Shown in pieces: positions 26,791-35,009 of a stretch of 64,000 nucleotides of DNA. The notes below the pieces were generated by a model. That model was given only the letters and a program-made list of their open reading frames with translations. It ran no database searches and was not told where the DNA came from. Each line of letters starts with the position of its first letter. The first letter of the stretch is position 1. The position numbers and the translations under genes were made by a program. Location of the stretch: positions 1 through 64,000 of the forward strand of contig NZ_CP026107.1 in assembly GCF_002902965.1 (NCBI RefSeq), given 5' to 3'. The stretch is from Paraburkholderia hospita. GTDB taxonomy: Bacteria > Pseudomonadota > Gammaproteobacteria > Burkholderiales > Burkholderiaceae.

Positions 26791-27492
26791 ATGAACAGTC
26801 TGGATGGAACCATCGTCGCCATTACGGGCGCCTTCGGCAATCTCGGTCTCGTGACGGCGCAAGTGCTGGCGGAGCGCGGCGCGAAAGTCGCGTTGATCGG
26901 CAGAGGGAAGGCGCCGGCGAATCTGCCCGCGTCGCTGGCGCAGGCGTATGTCGCGAGCGGCGTCGATCTCGCGGAACGGGACGCGGCGCAACGCGCGGTC
27001 GATTCGATCGCGAGCCAGCTCGGCGGCCTGAATGCGCTCGTGAACGTCGCGGGCGGCTTTAGCTGGGAGACGGTCGCGGACGGCAGCGCGGACACATGGG
27101 AACGCATGTTCGACGTGAATGTGAAGACGACGGTCAATGCCACGAAAGCGTCGCTTCATCATCTGACGAAGGCCACGGGCGGGCGCATCGTCAACATCGG
27201 TGCGATGGCGGGGTTGAAGGCGGGCATGGGGATGGGCGCATACGCTGCGTCGAAGGCGGGCGTGATGCGTCTGACGGAAGCGCTTGCCGAAGAACTCAAG
27301 GACAAGGGCGCGACGGTCAACGCGATTTTGCCGAGCATCATCGACACGCCGCAGAATCGCGCAGACATGCCCGATGCCGATTTCACGCGTTGGGTGACGC
27401 CGGAGCAGATTGGCGGCGTGATCGCGTTTTTGCTGTCGAAGGAAGCTCAGTGCGTGACGGGTGCCTTGATTCCCGTTGCCGGGCGAGTGTGA
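26791..27492 (+). CDS. SDR-family oxidoreductase
   Basis: A 233-residue classical short-chain dehydrogenase. Cofactor motif ITGAFGNLG, NVAGG, and catalytic YAASK are present. The usual active-site serine position reads IGAMAGLKAG, with Ala in place of Ser, so the catalytic tetrad is incomplete or shifted. Substrate unknown. Stand-alone gene; the 162-bp gap downstream carries a Pho-box-like site for the next gene. Confidence 0.88.
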   Translation: MNSLDGTIVAITGAFGNLGLVTAQVLAERGAKVALIGRGKAPANLPASLAQAYVASGVDLAERDAAQRAVDSIASQLGGLNALVNVAGGFSWETVADGSADTWERMFDVNVKTTVNATKASLHHLTKATGGRIVNIGAMAGLKAGMGMGAYAASKAGVMRLTEALAEELKDKGATVNAILPSIIDTPQNRADMPDADFTRWVTPEQIGGVIAFLLSKEAQCVTGALIPVAGRV

Positions 27493-27527
27493 GATCCATT
27501 GAAATCTAATTTCAACATTACAGAAGC

Positions 27528-27560
27528 CTGTCAAAGATATTTCATAATCATTCATTAAAT
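27528..27560 (+). promoter_or_regulatory. Pho-box-like direct repeats upstream of the PhoX-like gene
   Basis: Three consecutive 11-base units read CTGTCAAAGAT, ATTTCATAATC and ATTCATTAAAT, compared with the PhoB half-site CTGTCATAAAT. They sit about 95 bp upstream of a DUF839/PhoX phosphatase gene in an AT-rich patch. PhoB control under phosphate limitation is inferred from this match and the gene function. Confidence 0.6.
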
Positions 27561-27654
27561 TAGCGCGTCATCAAGGCGCGCCATGGACGACTGATCCGCG
27601 GCGTGGGCTGATTGTTGAGCCAACCACCCATCCCCACCAACGGATCACAACAAC

Positions 27655-29634
27655 ATGGCGCAGCCACTCGACTACTCACGCCGCAAGGCGCTCAAGATCA
27701 TCGCCGGCGCACCGATGCTGCCGCTCGGCAGCGCGGCCGCCGCCTCGCTGCTCGCAGCATGCGGCAGCGGTAACGACCACGCGGCAAGCGCTACACCTTC
27801 CCCTTCGACGTCCGCCTTCACGGCGGCGTCGTTCGCCGGCATGGCCGCGCCGTCGCTCGCCGATCCCGCCGCGATGGCGACGACCACGGTCGCCTCGACA
27901 ATGACCGCGCAGTTCGCCGACGGCAGCCGCCGCAGCTACAAGCTCGCGTATCAGCCGTTCTTCATCACGGGCGACACGGTGCCGAACACGACGGGCGGCA
28001 CGATCGTCGCGGGCGGTTATGTCGACATCAACAATCAGCCGATCATCGACAGGTCGGTGCCCGGCAAGGAACGCCAGTTCTTCTCCGATTGTCCCGATGG
28101 CACCTCGCTGATTCGCCTCGACAAGCCGACGGTGAAGGGCGTCAAGGGCAACCCGGTGTTCGCCGTCGTGCAGTTCGAATACGCGACGCGCGACCAGACG
28201 CAAACGGTCGCGGGCGACATGTACGGCAAGCTGCCGTCGCCCATCGCCGTGCTCACGCTCGATCAGGACCCGGCGACGGGCAAGCTCACGCTCGTGAGTT
28301 ATTCGAATGTCGATACGTCGGGCGCGCATGGTTTGTGGATCACGTGCGGCGCGAGCCTGTCGCCGTGGAATACGCATCTGTCGAGCGAAGAATACGAGCC
28401 GGACGCCGCGACGATCGCGACGAACACGCAGTTCCAGGCGTATAGCCAGAACCTGTACGGCAACACGGCGACGGCGCGTCCCTATCACTACGGGCATCTG
28501 CCCGAAGTCACCGTCAATCCCGACGGCACGGGCACGGTCAAGAAGCACTACTGCCTCGGCCGCATTTCGCACGAGCTGATCCAGGTGATGCCGGACAAGC
28601 GCACCGTGCTGATGGGCGACGACGCGACCAACGGCGGCCTCTTCATGTTCGTCGCCGACAAGGAAGCGGACCTGTCGGCGGGCACGTTGTACGTAGCGAA
28701 GTGGGCGCAAACATCGTCGGCGGGCGCGGGCGCTGCGACGCTCACGTGGCTCAATCTCGGCCACGCGACCAGCGACGAAATCGAAGCGCTCGCCAACACG
28801 CTGACGAACGCCGACATCATGGACATCGTCACCAACGAGGCCACGCCGCCCAGCGATCCGACGTACACGCAGATTCACTTTGGCGGCAAGTTCAACTGGA
28901 TTCGCATCAAGCCGGGCATGGAGAAGGCGGCCGCGTTCCTGGAGACGCACCGCTACGCCGCGCTGCGGGGCGCGAGCATGGGCTTCACGAAGCTCGAAGG
29001 CACGACGGTCAACGCGAAGGACAAGATCCTGTATTCGGCGATGTCGCAGATCACGGCGTCGATGGTGCGCGGCAACGCGCATTCGACCGACATCGCGCTC
29101 GACAAGGGCATCTCGTCAGGCGCGGTCTACGCGCTGAACATGAAGGGCGGACAGAGCGACCTGGGCGGCGCGGCGATCAACAGCGAATGGGTGCCGGTCG
29201 ACATGAGCGCGCCCGCCGCGCTCGTCGGCGAAGACCTCGCTGCGGCGGACAGCCTCGGCAATACCGCCAACCCGGAAAAGATCGCGAACCCCGACAACCT
29301 GAAGTTCTCGGAGAAATTGCGCACGCTCTTTATCGGCGAAGACAGCGGCATGCACGTCAACAACTTCCTGTGGGCGTACCACGTCGACACGAAGACGCTG
29401 TCGCGCATCCTGTCGTGCCCGGCGGGCGCCGAATCGACGGGCCTGCATGCCGTCGATGAAATCAACGGCTGGACCTACATCATGAGCAATTTCCAGCACG
29501 CGGGCGACTGGAGCAGCTTGCACGCGAAAGTGCAGACCGCACTCGATCCGCTCGTGCGCGCGAACTACAAGGATCGCTTCGGCGCGGCGGTCGGCTATCT
29601 GACGGCCGACCCGACTTCGATCAAGCTCGCTTGA
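27655..29634 (+). CDS. PhoX-family (DUF839) alkaline phosphatase, Tat-exported, possible lipoprotein
   Basis: A 659-residue PhoX-like phosphatase. The N-terminus has a twin-arginine motif (YSRRKALKI) followed by a hydrophobic run ending SLLAACGSGN, which fits a lipobox, so it may be a Tat-exported lipoprotein. The body shows DUF839 features (GLWITCGASLSPWNTHLSSEEYEPD, GRISHELIQVMPD, NPEKIANPDNLKFSE, LFIGEDSGMHVNN, VDEINGWTYIMSNFQHAGDW). PhoX enzymes use calcium and iron to release phosphate from monoesters. A strong terminator follows at 29730. Confidence 0.92.
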   Translation: MAQPLDYSRRKALKIIAGAPMLPLGSAAAASLLAACGSGNDHAASATPSPSTSAFTAASFAGMAAPSLADPAAMATTTVASTMTAQFADGSRRSYKLAYQPFFITGDTVPNTTGGTIVAGGYVDINNQPIIDRSVPGKERQFFSDCPDGTSLIRLDKPTVKGVKGNPVFAVVQFEYATRDQTQTVAGDMYGKLPSPIAVLTLDQDPATGKLTLVSYSNVDTSGAHGLWITCGASLSPWNTHLSSEEYEPDAATIATNTQFQAYSQNLYGNTATARPYHYGHLPEVTVNPDGTGTVKKHYCLGRISHELIQVMPDKRTVLMGDDATNGGLFMFVADKEADLSAGTLYVAKWAQTSSAGAGAATLTWLNLGHATSDEIEALANTLTNADIMDIVTNEATPPSDPTYTQIHFGGKFNWIRIKPGMEKAAAFLETHRYAALRGASMGFTKLEGTTVNAKDKILYSAMSQITASMVRGNAHSTDIALDKGISSGAVYALNMKGGQSDLGGAAINSEWVPVDMSAPAALVGEDLAAADSLGNTANPEKIANPDNLKFSEKLRTLFIGEDSGMHVNNFLWAYHVDTKTLSRILSCPAGAESTGLHAVDEINGWTYIMSNFQHAGDWSSLHAKVQTALDPLVRANYKDRFGAAVGYLTADPTSIKLA

Positions 29635-29722
29635 CGGAATAGCTTGCGGCGATCCCTACGGGCCTCATCGCGGGGAATTTGATGACGCTTCGGGCTGGAC
29701 GGAAGGCCCGGTCGCGGGCGAT

Positions 29723-29866
29723 TCATCGACCCCTCTTCGGAGGGGTTTTTTTATTGGCGTTCACTTTCTTGCAGCGCCGGTACTCCTTGCGCAGTTCGGC
29801 GATCTTCGCTGCGACGCTCGCCAGAATGCCGAGCGCTCCTACCGTTTCTACCAAAGCGGAAAGCAT
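29723..29866 (-). CDS. Small hypothetical protein with hydrophobic N-terminus
   Basis: A 47-residue protein: MLSALVETVGALGILASVAAKIAELRKEYRRCKKVNANKKTP. It has an amphipathic or membrane-associated first half and a strongly basic tail. AAGGAGA precedes ATG 29866 at ideal distance. Its 3' end overlaps the terminator of the PhoX-like gene. The layout resembles small membrane-active peptides, but no family is recognised. Confidence 0.55.
   Translation of the reverse strand: MLSALVETVGALGILASVAAKIAELRKEYRRCKKVNANKKTPPKRGR
29730..29752 (+). terminator. Intrinsic terminator after the PhoX-like gene
   Basis: Stem CCCCTC/GAGGGG with a TTCG tetraloop followed by seven T residues, about 95 bp after the stop codon. 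Confidence 0.9.
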
Positions 29867-30174
29867 GGTGTCTCCTTTCTGATGCGAGGGCGATCGACGG
29901 TGATGTGTGAGTGGAGCGTAAGTCCACCGACTGGCCGTCACAATCTGGAAGTTCCAAAGCCAGATTTCGCCCTTTCCGAAGCGTGAGGTTTGCGCGCCGG
30001 CAATCAGAAGGACGATTGACGTGCGAAGGATTCAACGCGCGCGCTGCCGCGAATGGCGGTTCCTCACCGCTTCTTTCACGTCGGACCACAAAGCATTCGT
30101 CTCTGTCACTATTTGCGGCTACGCGGCGCAAGCGCTGTCAATACACTGGACGCGCCGAAAAGGATTCGGCCTAC

Positions 30175-30408
30175 GTGGAAGAGTTTTTCGTATCGAGAGC
30201 GAGCGCCGTCGAGCGCATCGTGCGGGCGCGTCGTGCGCTGATGAAAGAGATTGAAGGCGCGAGCGCGGGGGCGTTCGCGCTCAGTCAAGGTCCGTCGTTG
30301 CTCGACAGGCTCGAGCAACTGATGTTCGACGTCCGCGCCGGCCGCATATCGGATTTCGTCATGCCGTCGCTGACGAGCAAGGTGCGGATACTCGTGATGG
30401 CCGACTAG
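30175..30408 (+). CDS. Hypothetical protein, probable GTG start
   Basis: A 77-residue protein read from GTG 30175 (AAGGA ten bases upstream): VEEFFVSRASAVERIVRARRALMKEIEGASAGAFALSQGPSLLDRLEQLMFDV, ending in a short beta-rich SLTSKVRILVMAD. It is helical and acidic/basic mixed, unlike the arginine-rich frame upstream of it (open to 29911), which I consider non-coding. No family recognised. Confidence 0.45.
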   Translation: MEEFFVSRASAVERIVRARRALMKEIEGASAGAFALSQGPSLLDRLEQLMFDVRAGRISDFVMPSLTSKVRILVMAD

Positions 30409-30620
30409 CGCAATACACCGAATCCCGCCGCCAGGCCAGTGGGACACCTACGAACGCAATCGTAAAACCGAGCAGAGCCTCGGAATTTGACATTCCGCAC
30501 TTAACATTTTGCTGTCGGATGTCGATAAACCGTACTTCATACGCCTCTTTTCTCGGATAAAGGACTGCTTCATTCATTAAAGTCCGGCGAGTGGCCGAGG
30601 GGCACATTCTGGGGGCTCTC

Positions 30621-32705
30621 ATGTTACAGGGCAGCTACAACAGTCTTCTCGTGCTGTTCTCGCTCCTTGTCGCGGTGCTGGCCGCGTACACGTCGCTTGA
30701 AATGGCGGGGCGCATCACGACCGCGACCGGCCGGGCCGCGCGTTGGTGGCTCACGGGCGGAGCATTCGCGATGGGGCTCGGCATCTGGTCGATGCACTTC
30801 ATCGGCATGCTCGCGTTCAGCCTGCCAATCCGGCTCGGCTACGATCCCGTCGTCACACTGCTTTCGCTGTCGATCGCGGTTGCGTCGTCGGCGTTCGCGC
30901 TGTGGCTCGTTTGCCAGGACGCGTTGCCCACCGGGCGGCTTGCGGGCGGCGCGGTCCTGATGGGCCTCGGCGTCGCGGGCATGCACTACACGGGCATGGC
31001 AGCCATGCAGATGAAGCCGGGCATCGACTATGACGCCGGGCTCTTCGCGCTGTCGATCGTGATCGCCGTCGCCGCCTCGGGCGTCGCGTTGAAGACGGCC
31101 TTCAGCCTGCGGCACAACTCGCGCCGCGTGCGCCCGCTGCGCGCGGGCGCCGCCGTCGTGATGGGACTCGCGATCGTCGGCATGCACTACACGGGCATGT
31201 CGGCGGCGGCCTTTCCGGTTGGCAGCCTGTGCGTCGCGGCGACGGACGGCGTGAACACCACGTGGGTTGCCGTCGTCATCATCATCGTGACGCTCGCGGT
31301 GACGGGCGTCGTACTGTCGATTTCCGTGCTCGACGAGCTGCGGCTCGAAACGGAGAACGCGGCGCTGACCCGTTCGCTTGCGCAAGCCAACCAGGAGCTC
31401 GGCTATCTCGCCTGGCACGACGCGTTGACCAAGCTGCCGAATCGCGTGCTGCTCGAAGGCCGGCTCGAAGAAGCACTGGCGAATGCGCGCGTGGACGGCA
31501 GCCAGTTCGCCTTGATGTTCATGGACCTCGACGGCTTCAAGGTCGTCAACGACGCATACGGCCATCAGGTCGGCGACCGGCTGCTGGTGCAGGTGGCCGA
31601 GCGGCTCGCGTCGGCCGTCCGCGCACGGGACACGGTGGCGCGCGTGGGCGGCGACGAATTCGTGCTGCTCGTGCCCGGCGAGGACCAGGCGGGCGCGATA
31701 GCCGTCGCCAGCCGGTTGCTGGCCGTGATCGGCGCGCCGTTCGAGATCGACGGCCACGAACTGGGTATATCGACCAGCATCGGCATCGCGATGTGTCCCG
31801 CCGACGGCGCTCGCGGCCACGAGGCGCTGATGCACGCCGACGCCGCGATGTATCACGCGAAGTCGCTGGGCCGCAACGCGTATTCCTTCTTCGATGTGTC
31901 GATGAACGAGAACATGCAGGGCCAGTTGCAGCTGACGCAGGACCTGCGCGTGGCCGTCGAGCGCAAGCAACTGGTGCTGCACTATCAGCCGCAATTCGCC
32001 GCGCCCGATGGGCCGATTACGGGAGTGGAGGCGCTCGTGCGCTGGGCACATCCGAAGCGCGGCCTGATCGGCCCCGACGAATTCATCCCGCTTGCCGAAA
32101 AGACGGGGCTGATCGTGCCGATCGGCGAATGGGTGCTCGACGAAGCGTGCCGCCAGATCCGCGAATGGCTCGATTCGGGCGCGTGCGACTGGAACGTCGC
32201 CGTCAACCTGTCGCCCGTGCAGTTCGGCCACCCTCAATTGACGTCGCTGGTGCGCGAAACGCTGGAGCGGCATCGCGTCGATCCGCGCCGTCTGACGATC
32301 GAAGTGACCGAGTCGGCGGCGATGCGCGATGTCGACGCGAGCCTGCGCATTCTGCACAGCCTGCACGAGATGGGCGTGCGGATTTCCATCGACGATTTCG
32401 GCACTGGCTATTCGAGTCTGATGTATCTGAAGCGTTTGCCCGCGAGCGAGCTGAAGATCGACCGGGGCTTTGTGCGCGAGCTGGCGCATGACGCGGAGGA
32501 TGCGGCGATCGTCTCGTCCGTGGTCGCGCTCGGCCATACGCTGGGTATCGAGATCGTCGCGGAAGGCGTCGAGACCGCGACGCAAAAGGAGTTTCTGACG
32601 CGGCTCGGGTGTAATGCTTTGCAAGGCTTTCTGCTCGGACGGCCGGTTCCGGCTGCGGACCTGGACGCCTTGTCGAAAGAATGCACGCAGCCGAGTCTGT
32701 CCTGA
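30621..32705 (+). CDS. MHYT-GGDEF-EAL cyclic-di-GMP signalling protein
   Basis: A 694-residue membrane protein. Seven hydrophobic helices (residues ~1-245) form an MHYT sensor with three motif copies (SMHFIGM, GMHYTGM, GMHYTGM), which may bind copper and sense O2, CO or NO. A diguanylate cyclase domain follows with intact VGGDEF (near 343-347). A phosphodiesterase domain with EALVRW (near 469) and later DDFGTGYSS completes it. Both catalytic signatures are intact, so it could make or break cyclic-di-GMP. Start ATG 30621 (MLQGSYNSLLV) suits the family; ten more codons are open upstream. Confidence 0.93.
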   Translation: MLQGSYNSLLVLFSLLVAVLAAYTSLEMAGRITTATGRAARWWLTGGAFAMGLGIWSMHFIGMLAFSLPIRLGYDPVVTLLSLSIAVASSAFALWLVCQDALPTGRLAGGAVLMGLGVAGMHYTGMAAMQMKPGIDYDAGLFALSIVIAVAASGVALKTAFSLRHNSRRVRPLRAGAAVVMGLAIVGMHYTGMSAAAFPVGSLCVAATDGVNTTWVAVVIIIVTLAVTGVVLSISVLDELRLETENAALTRSLAQANQELGYLAWHDALTKLPNRVLLEGRLEEALANARVDGSQFALMFMDLDGFKVVNDAYGHQVGDRLLVQVAERLASAVRARDTVARVGGDEFVLLVPGEDQAGAIAVASRLLAVIGAPFEIDGHELGISTSIGIAMCPADGARGHEALMHADAAMYHAKSLGRNAYSFFDVSMNENMQGQLQLTQDLRVAVERKQLVLHYQPQFAAPDGPITGVEALVRWAHPKRGLIGPDEFIPLAEKTGLIVPIGEWVLDEACRQIREWLDSGACDWNVAVNLSPVQFGHPQLTSLVRETLERHRVDPRRLTIEVTESAAMRDVDASLRILHSLHEMGVRISIDDFGTGYSSLMYLKRLPASELKIDRGFVRELAHDAEDAAIVSSVVALGHTLGIEIVAEGVETATQKEFLTRLGCNALQGFLLGRPVPAADLDALSKECTQPSLS

Positions 32706-33074
32706 CGCGTGCGGCTGCGCGGCGTGTTTCGTCTGAACGTTCGGTTGACCACATAACGACGCGCGCAGGTCGGCGATACTCTGCTTGCGCACGGGGGAAG
32801 TTTGCGCGAAACGCGATAAATCGAAAGAGGCGAAGGGTTGAACCGTCTGCAAAGCGTGAGCGCCACACGGCGCGAATCTTTGCCGAATGTCTAGCCTTCC
32901 GGCGCCGTCAGGCGACCGTGGCCTTCAAAACTACAGCATGAACGCCGGCCTTGGCCGGCGTTTTCTTTTGTGCGTGCCGCGCGTCGGGTCGAGCTGCGCT
33001 GCGGCTTTGTCGCATGCGATCTTTTCATCGCCGGTAGTATCTGGGTTTGGCTTGCGCCTTCTCACTTTCCGTCG
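32706..33074. other. 369-bp intergenic region with an orphan terminator (possible small RNA)
   Basis: No open frame of merit. A hairpin-T-run terminator lies at 32941, 236 bases after the GGDEF/EAL stop codon and 113 before the next start. The sequence between (about 32790-32940) is rich in short complementary segments. Either a long 3' UTR or an independent small RNA fits. No clear -35/-10 pair was found. Confidence 0.35.
32941..32968 (+). terminator. Intrinsic terminator
   Basis: AACGCCGGCC/GGCCGGCGTT stem (at least 8 bp with a 6-base loop) followed by TTCTTTT. Confidence 0.85.
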
Positions 33075-33797
33075 ATGTCACACAACATGCGCGCTGTACT
33101 CAAAAAATGGCTGTTCATCATCTATCTGCTGGGAAGCGGAACGATCTGGTCCACGGTGATGCTGCTGCTGTATCCGTTCACCAGCCGGTCGGCGCGTTAC
33201 GGGCTCGCGGCGCTATGGTGCAGGGCGCTCGTCGCGGTGATGCGCACGGCGTTCGGCATCCGCTGCTCGATAGAAGGCCTCGAACATTTGCCGAAGGAAC
33301 CGTCGATCGTCCTGTGCCGCCACGAATCGACGTGGGAAACGCTCGCGTTTCTCGCGCTCTTTCCGCGCCGGATCAGCTTTGTGTTCAAGCAGGACTTGCT
33401 GCGTATTCCGTTCTTCGGCTGGGTGCTGAAGGGGCTCGACATGGTCAGCCTGGACCGCGGCTCGCCGCGTCAGGCGCATGTCGCCGTCACGCGTGAAGCG
33501 GCGGAGCGTCTCGCGAAAGGCGATATGGTCGTGATCTTTCCGGAAGGCACGCGCGTGCCGCACGGCGCGCCCGTCAAGCTCACGTCGGGCGGCGTGCGTC
33601 TGGCTTGCGCGACGGGCGCGCTGATCGTGCCCGTGGTGCACAACGCCGGCAAGGTGTGGCCCGCGAAAGGCTGGCCGATGGGCGCGGGGGAAATCCGCGT
33701 CGTCATCGGTCCGACGCTGTCGCCTGTCGAGCGGTCACCGCAGGAACTCAGCCATCAGGTGCATGACTGGATGCAGGCCGAGCTACTGAAGCTCTAG
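33075..33797 (+). CDS. 1-acyl-sn-glycerol-3-phosphate acyltransferase (PlsC family)
   Basis: A 240-residue PlsC-type acyltransferase of the inner membrane, making phosphatidic acid from lysophosphatidic acid. N-terminal hydrophobic anchor (WLFIIYLLGSGTIWSTVMLLLYPF), block I CRHESTWET (HX4E rather than the usual HX4D), FVFKQDLLRIPFFGW, block III FPEGTR. HX4E is, as I recall, seen in other betaproteobacterial members. Start ATG 33075 (MSHNMRAVL); another ATG is four codons later. Confidence 0.9.
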   Translation: MSHNMRAVLKKWLFIIYLLGSGTIWSTVMLLLYPFTSRSARYGLAALWCRALVAVMRTAFGIRCSIEGLEHLPKEPSIVLCRHESTWETLAFLALFPRRISFVFKQDLLRIPFFGWVLKGLDMVSLDRGSPRQAHVAVTREAAERLAKGDMVVIFPEGTRVPHGAPVKLTSGGVRLACATGALIVPVVHNAGKVWPAKGWPMGAGEIRVVIGPTLSPVERSPQELSHQVHDWMQAELLKL

Positions 33798-33857
33798 CGC
33801 TCGCGGCTTCCGCTTTACATCGCGCCGCCTGAAACGGCGGCGCGCCATGTCGTGTGC

Positions 33858-34334
33858 TCAGGCGGCGAGGGGGTGCGCGAATTCCTGCTCGGTGCGCATC
33901 AGCCCTTCGATCATCCGCGCTTCGGCCTTGGCGATATCTTCCAGCGAAGCAACGGCGAGCTGTCGGTCGAACGCGTCGAGCGCGATGGTCAGCCAAGCGT
34001 AGTTGTCGCCTTCGACCGTCCACTCGCCGCGCACCTTTTCAGCGCCGTCGATCTCGGTCATCGCGATCTGCGCTTCGGCGATATCGTCGATCGCTTCGGG
34101 CAGGTGGCCGATGCGGCTGAGTTCTTCCGCAATGAGCAGTTGCCGGCCGAGCGTCGTGAACAGCTCGCGCGAGCCTTGTCCGCGGCGGAACGCGTCGAGA
34201 CTTGCATAGGCTTGCAACAGCATGGCCCGTGTGATCGGCTCGTGTGCGGCGCGGCTGAAGGTCAGCGCGCGCAGCAACGGCGACATGGCGGGAGCGTGAC
34301 GGGTCTGTTTGCGGCTTCTCGACTTGTTCGACAT
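33858..34334 (-). CDS. Hypothetical protein
   Basis: A 158-residue helical protein: basic N-terminus (MSNKSRSRKQTRHAP), then SPLLRALTFSRAAHEPITRAMLLQAYASLDAFRRGQGSRELFTTLGRQLLIAEELSRIGHLPEAIDDIAEAQIAM. It is evenly amphipathic with no cysteines or membrane segment. It reads like a conserved Burkholderia cytoplasmic protein, but I cannot name a family. Convergent with the acyltransferase gene. Confidence 0.7.
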   Translation of the reverse strand: MSNKSRSRKQTRHAPAMSPLLRALTFSRAAHEPITRAMLLQAYASLDAFRRGQGSRELFTTLGRQLLIAEELSRIGHLPEAIDDIAEAQIAMTEIDGAEKVRGEWTVEGDNYAWLTIALDAFDRQLAVASLEDIAKAEARMIEGLMRTEQEFAHPLAA

Positions 34335-34585
34335 GTGATGTACCTCTTATCTTCGTTTCCTGTGCGGGCGGGGGCCTTGTGGTCGCCAGGAAAAAGGTGC
34401 CGCCGATGCTCTGGCGGCACTACAGGGGATGATTGGTGTTACATGGGACGGAAGTCAGCGCTGAGGCGCAACTCCCGTCGGCAGGGATCCAACGACAAGC
34501 CTGCGAACGAATAATGAGCCGGGACAATTAAGACAGACTTAAATCGCGAAGGCCATTTCGAGCGACGTACGCAGGCTTGCCGGCA

Positions 34586-34825
34586 TTACTGGTACTGGGC
34601 GTGAATGGCCTGACGTTGCGCGGCCTGTTCGTCGGCGTGCTTTTTCGCAAGATGCCGCCCGACGATGCAACCGCCCACCGCGCCAACCACGGCGTGATGG
34701 CCCGCGTCATGTCCCGCGACGCCGCCAACCACGGCGCCTTTGATGCAGCCCGCCGCATGCGCCGTCCCGCTGATGGCAAGAAAGAGCGTTGCGGCGGCGA
34801 GTGTGGCTTTCCCGAAAGCGGTCAT
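34586..34825 (-). CDS. Small exported glycine-zipper protein
   Basis: A 79-residue protein with a signal peptide (MTAFGKATLAAATLFLAISGTAHAAG) followed by CIKGAVVGGVAGHDAGHHAVVGAVGGCIVGRHLAKKHADEQ. The pattern is a short glycine-zipper hairpin with two cysteines. ATG 34825 is chosen because the signal peptide begins there; the open frame upstream is not supported. Envelope, function unknown. Confidence 0.75.
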   Translation of the reverse strand: MTAFGKATLAAATLFLAISGTAHAAGCIKGAVVGGVAGHDAGHHAVVGAVGGCIVGRHLAKKHADEQAAQRQAIHAQYQ

Positions 34826-35009
34826 GCTGATACCCCGTTTGTTTTGATCGAACCGATGTTGCGCCAGCGCGCCCGATTTCAATAGCGTCGTGCATCGAAT
34901 CGCGCTGGATACTGTGAGCGCAGTGTACGTGGCGGCCCATGCCAAAGGTGCAACATGTGTGCGAGTTTCGTAACAAGCAGTTAGACGGCGCTTCGGCGGC
35001 GTTCGCGCA

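Noticed and set aside
30624..32852. A 742-residue minus-strand frame opposite the GGDEF/EAL gene
   Set aside because: Antisense shadow of a GC-rich gene; no recognisable motif.
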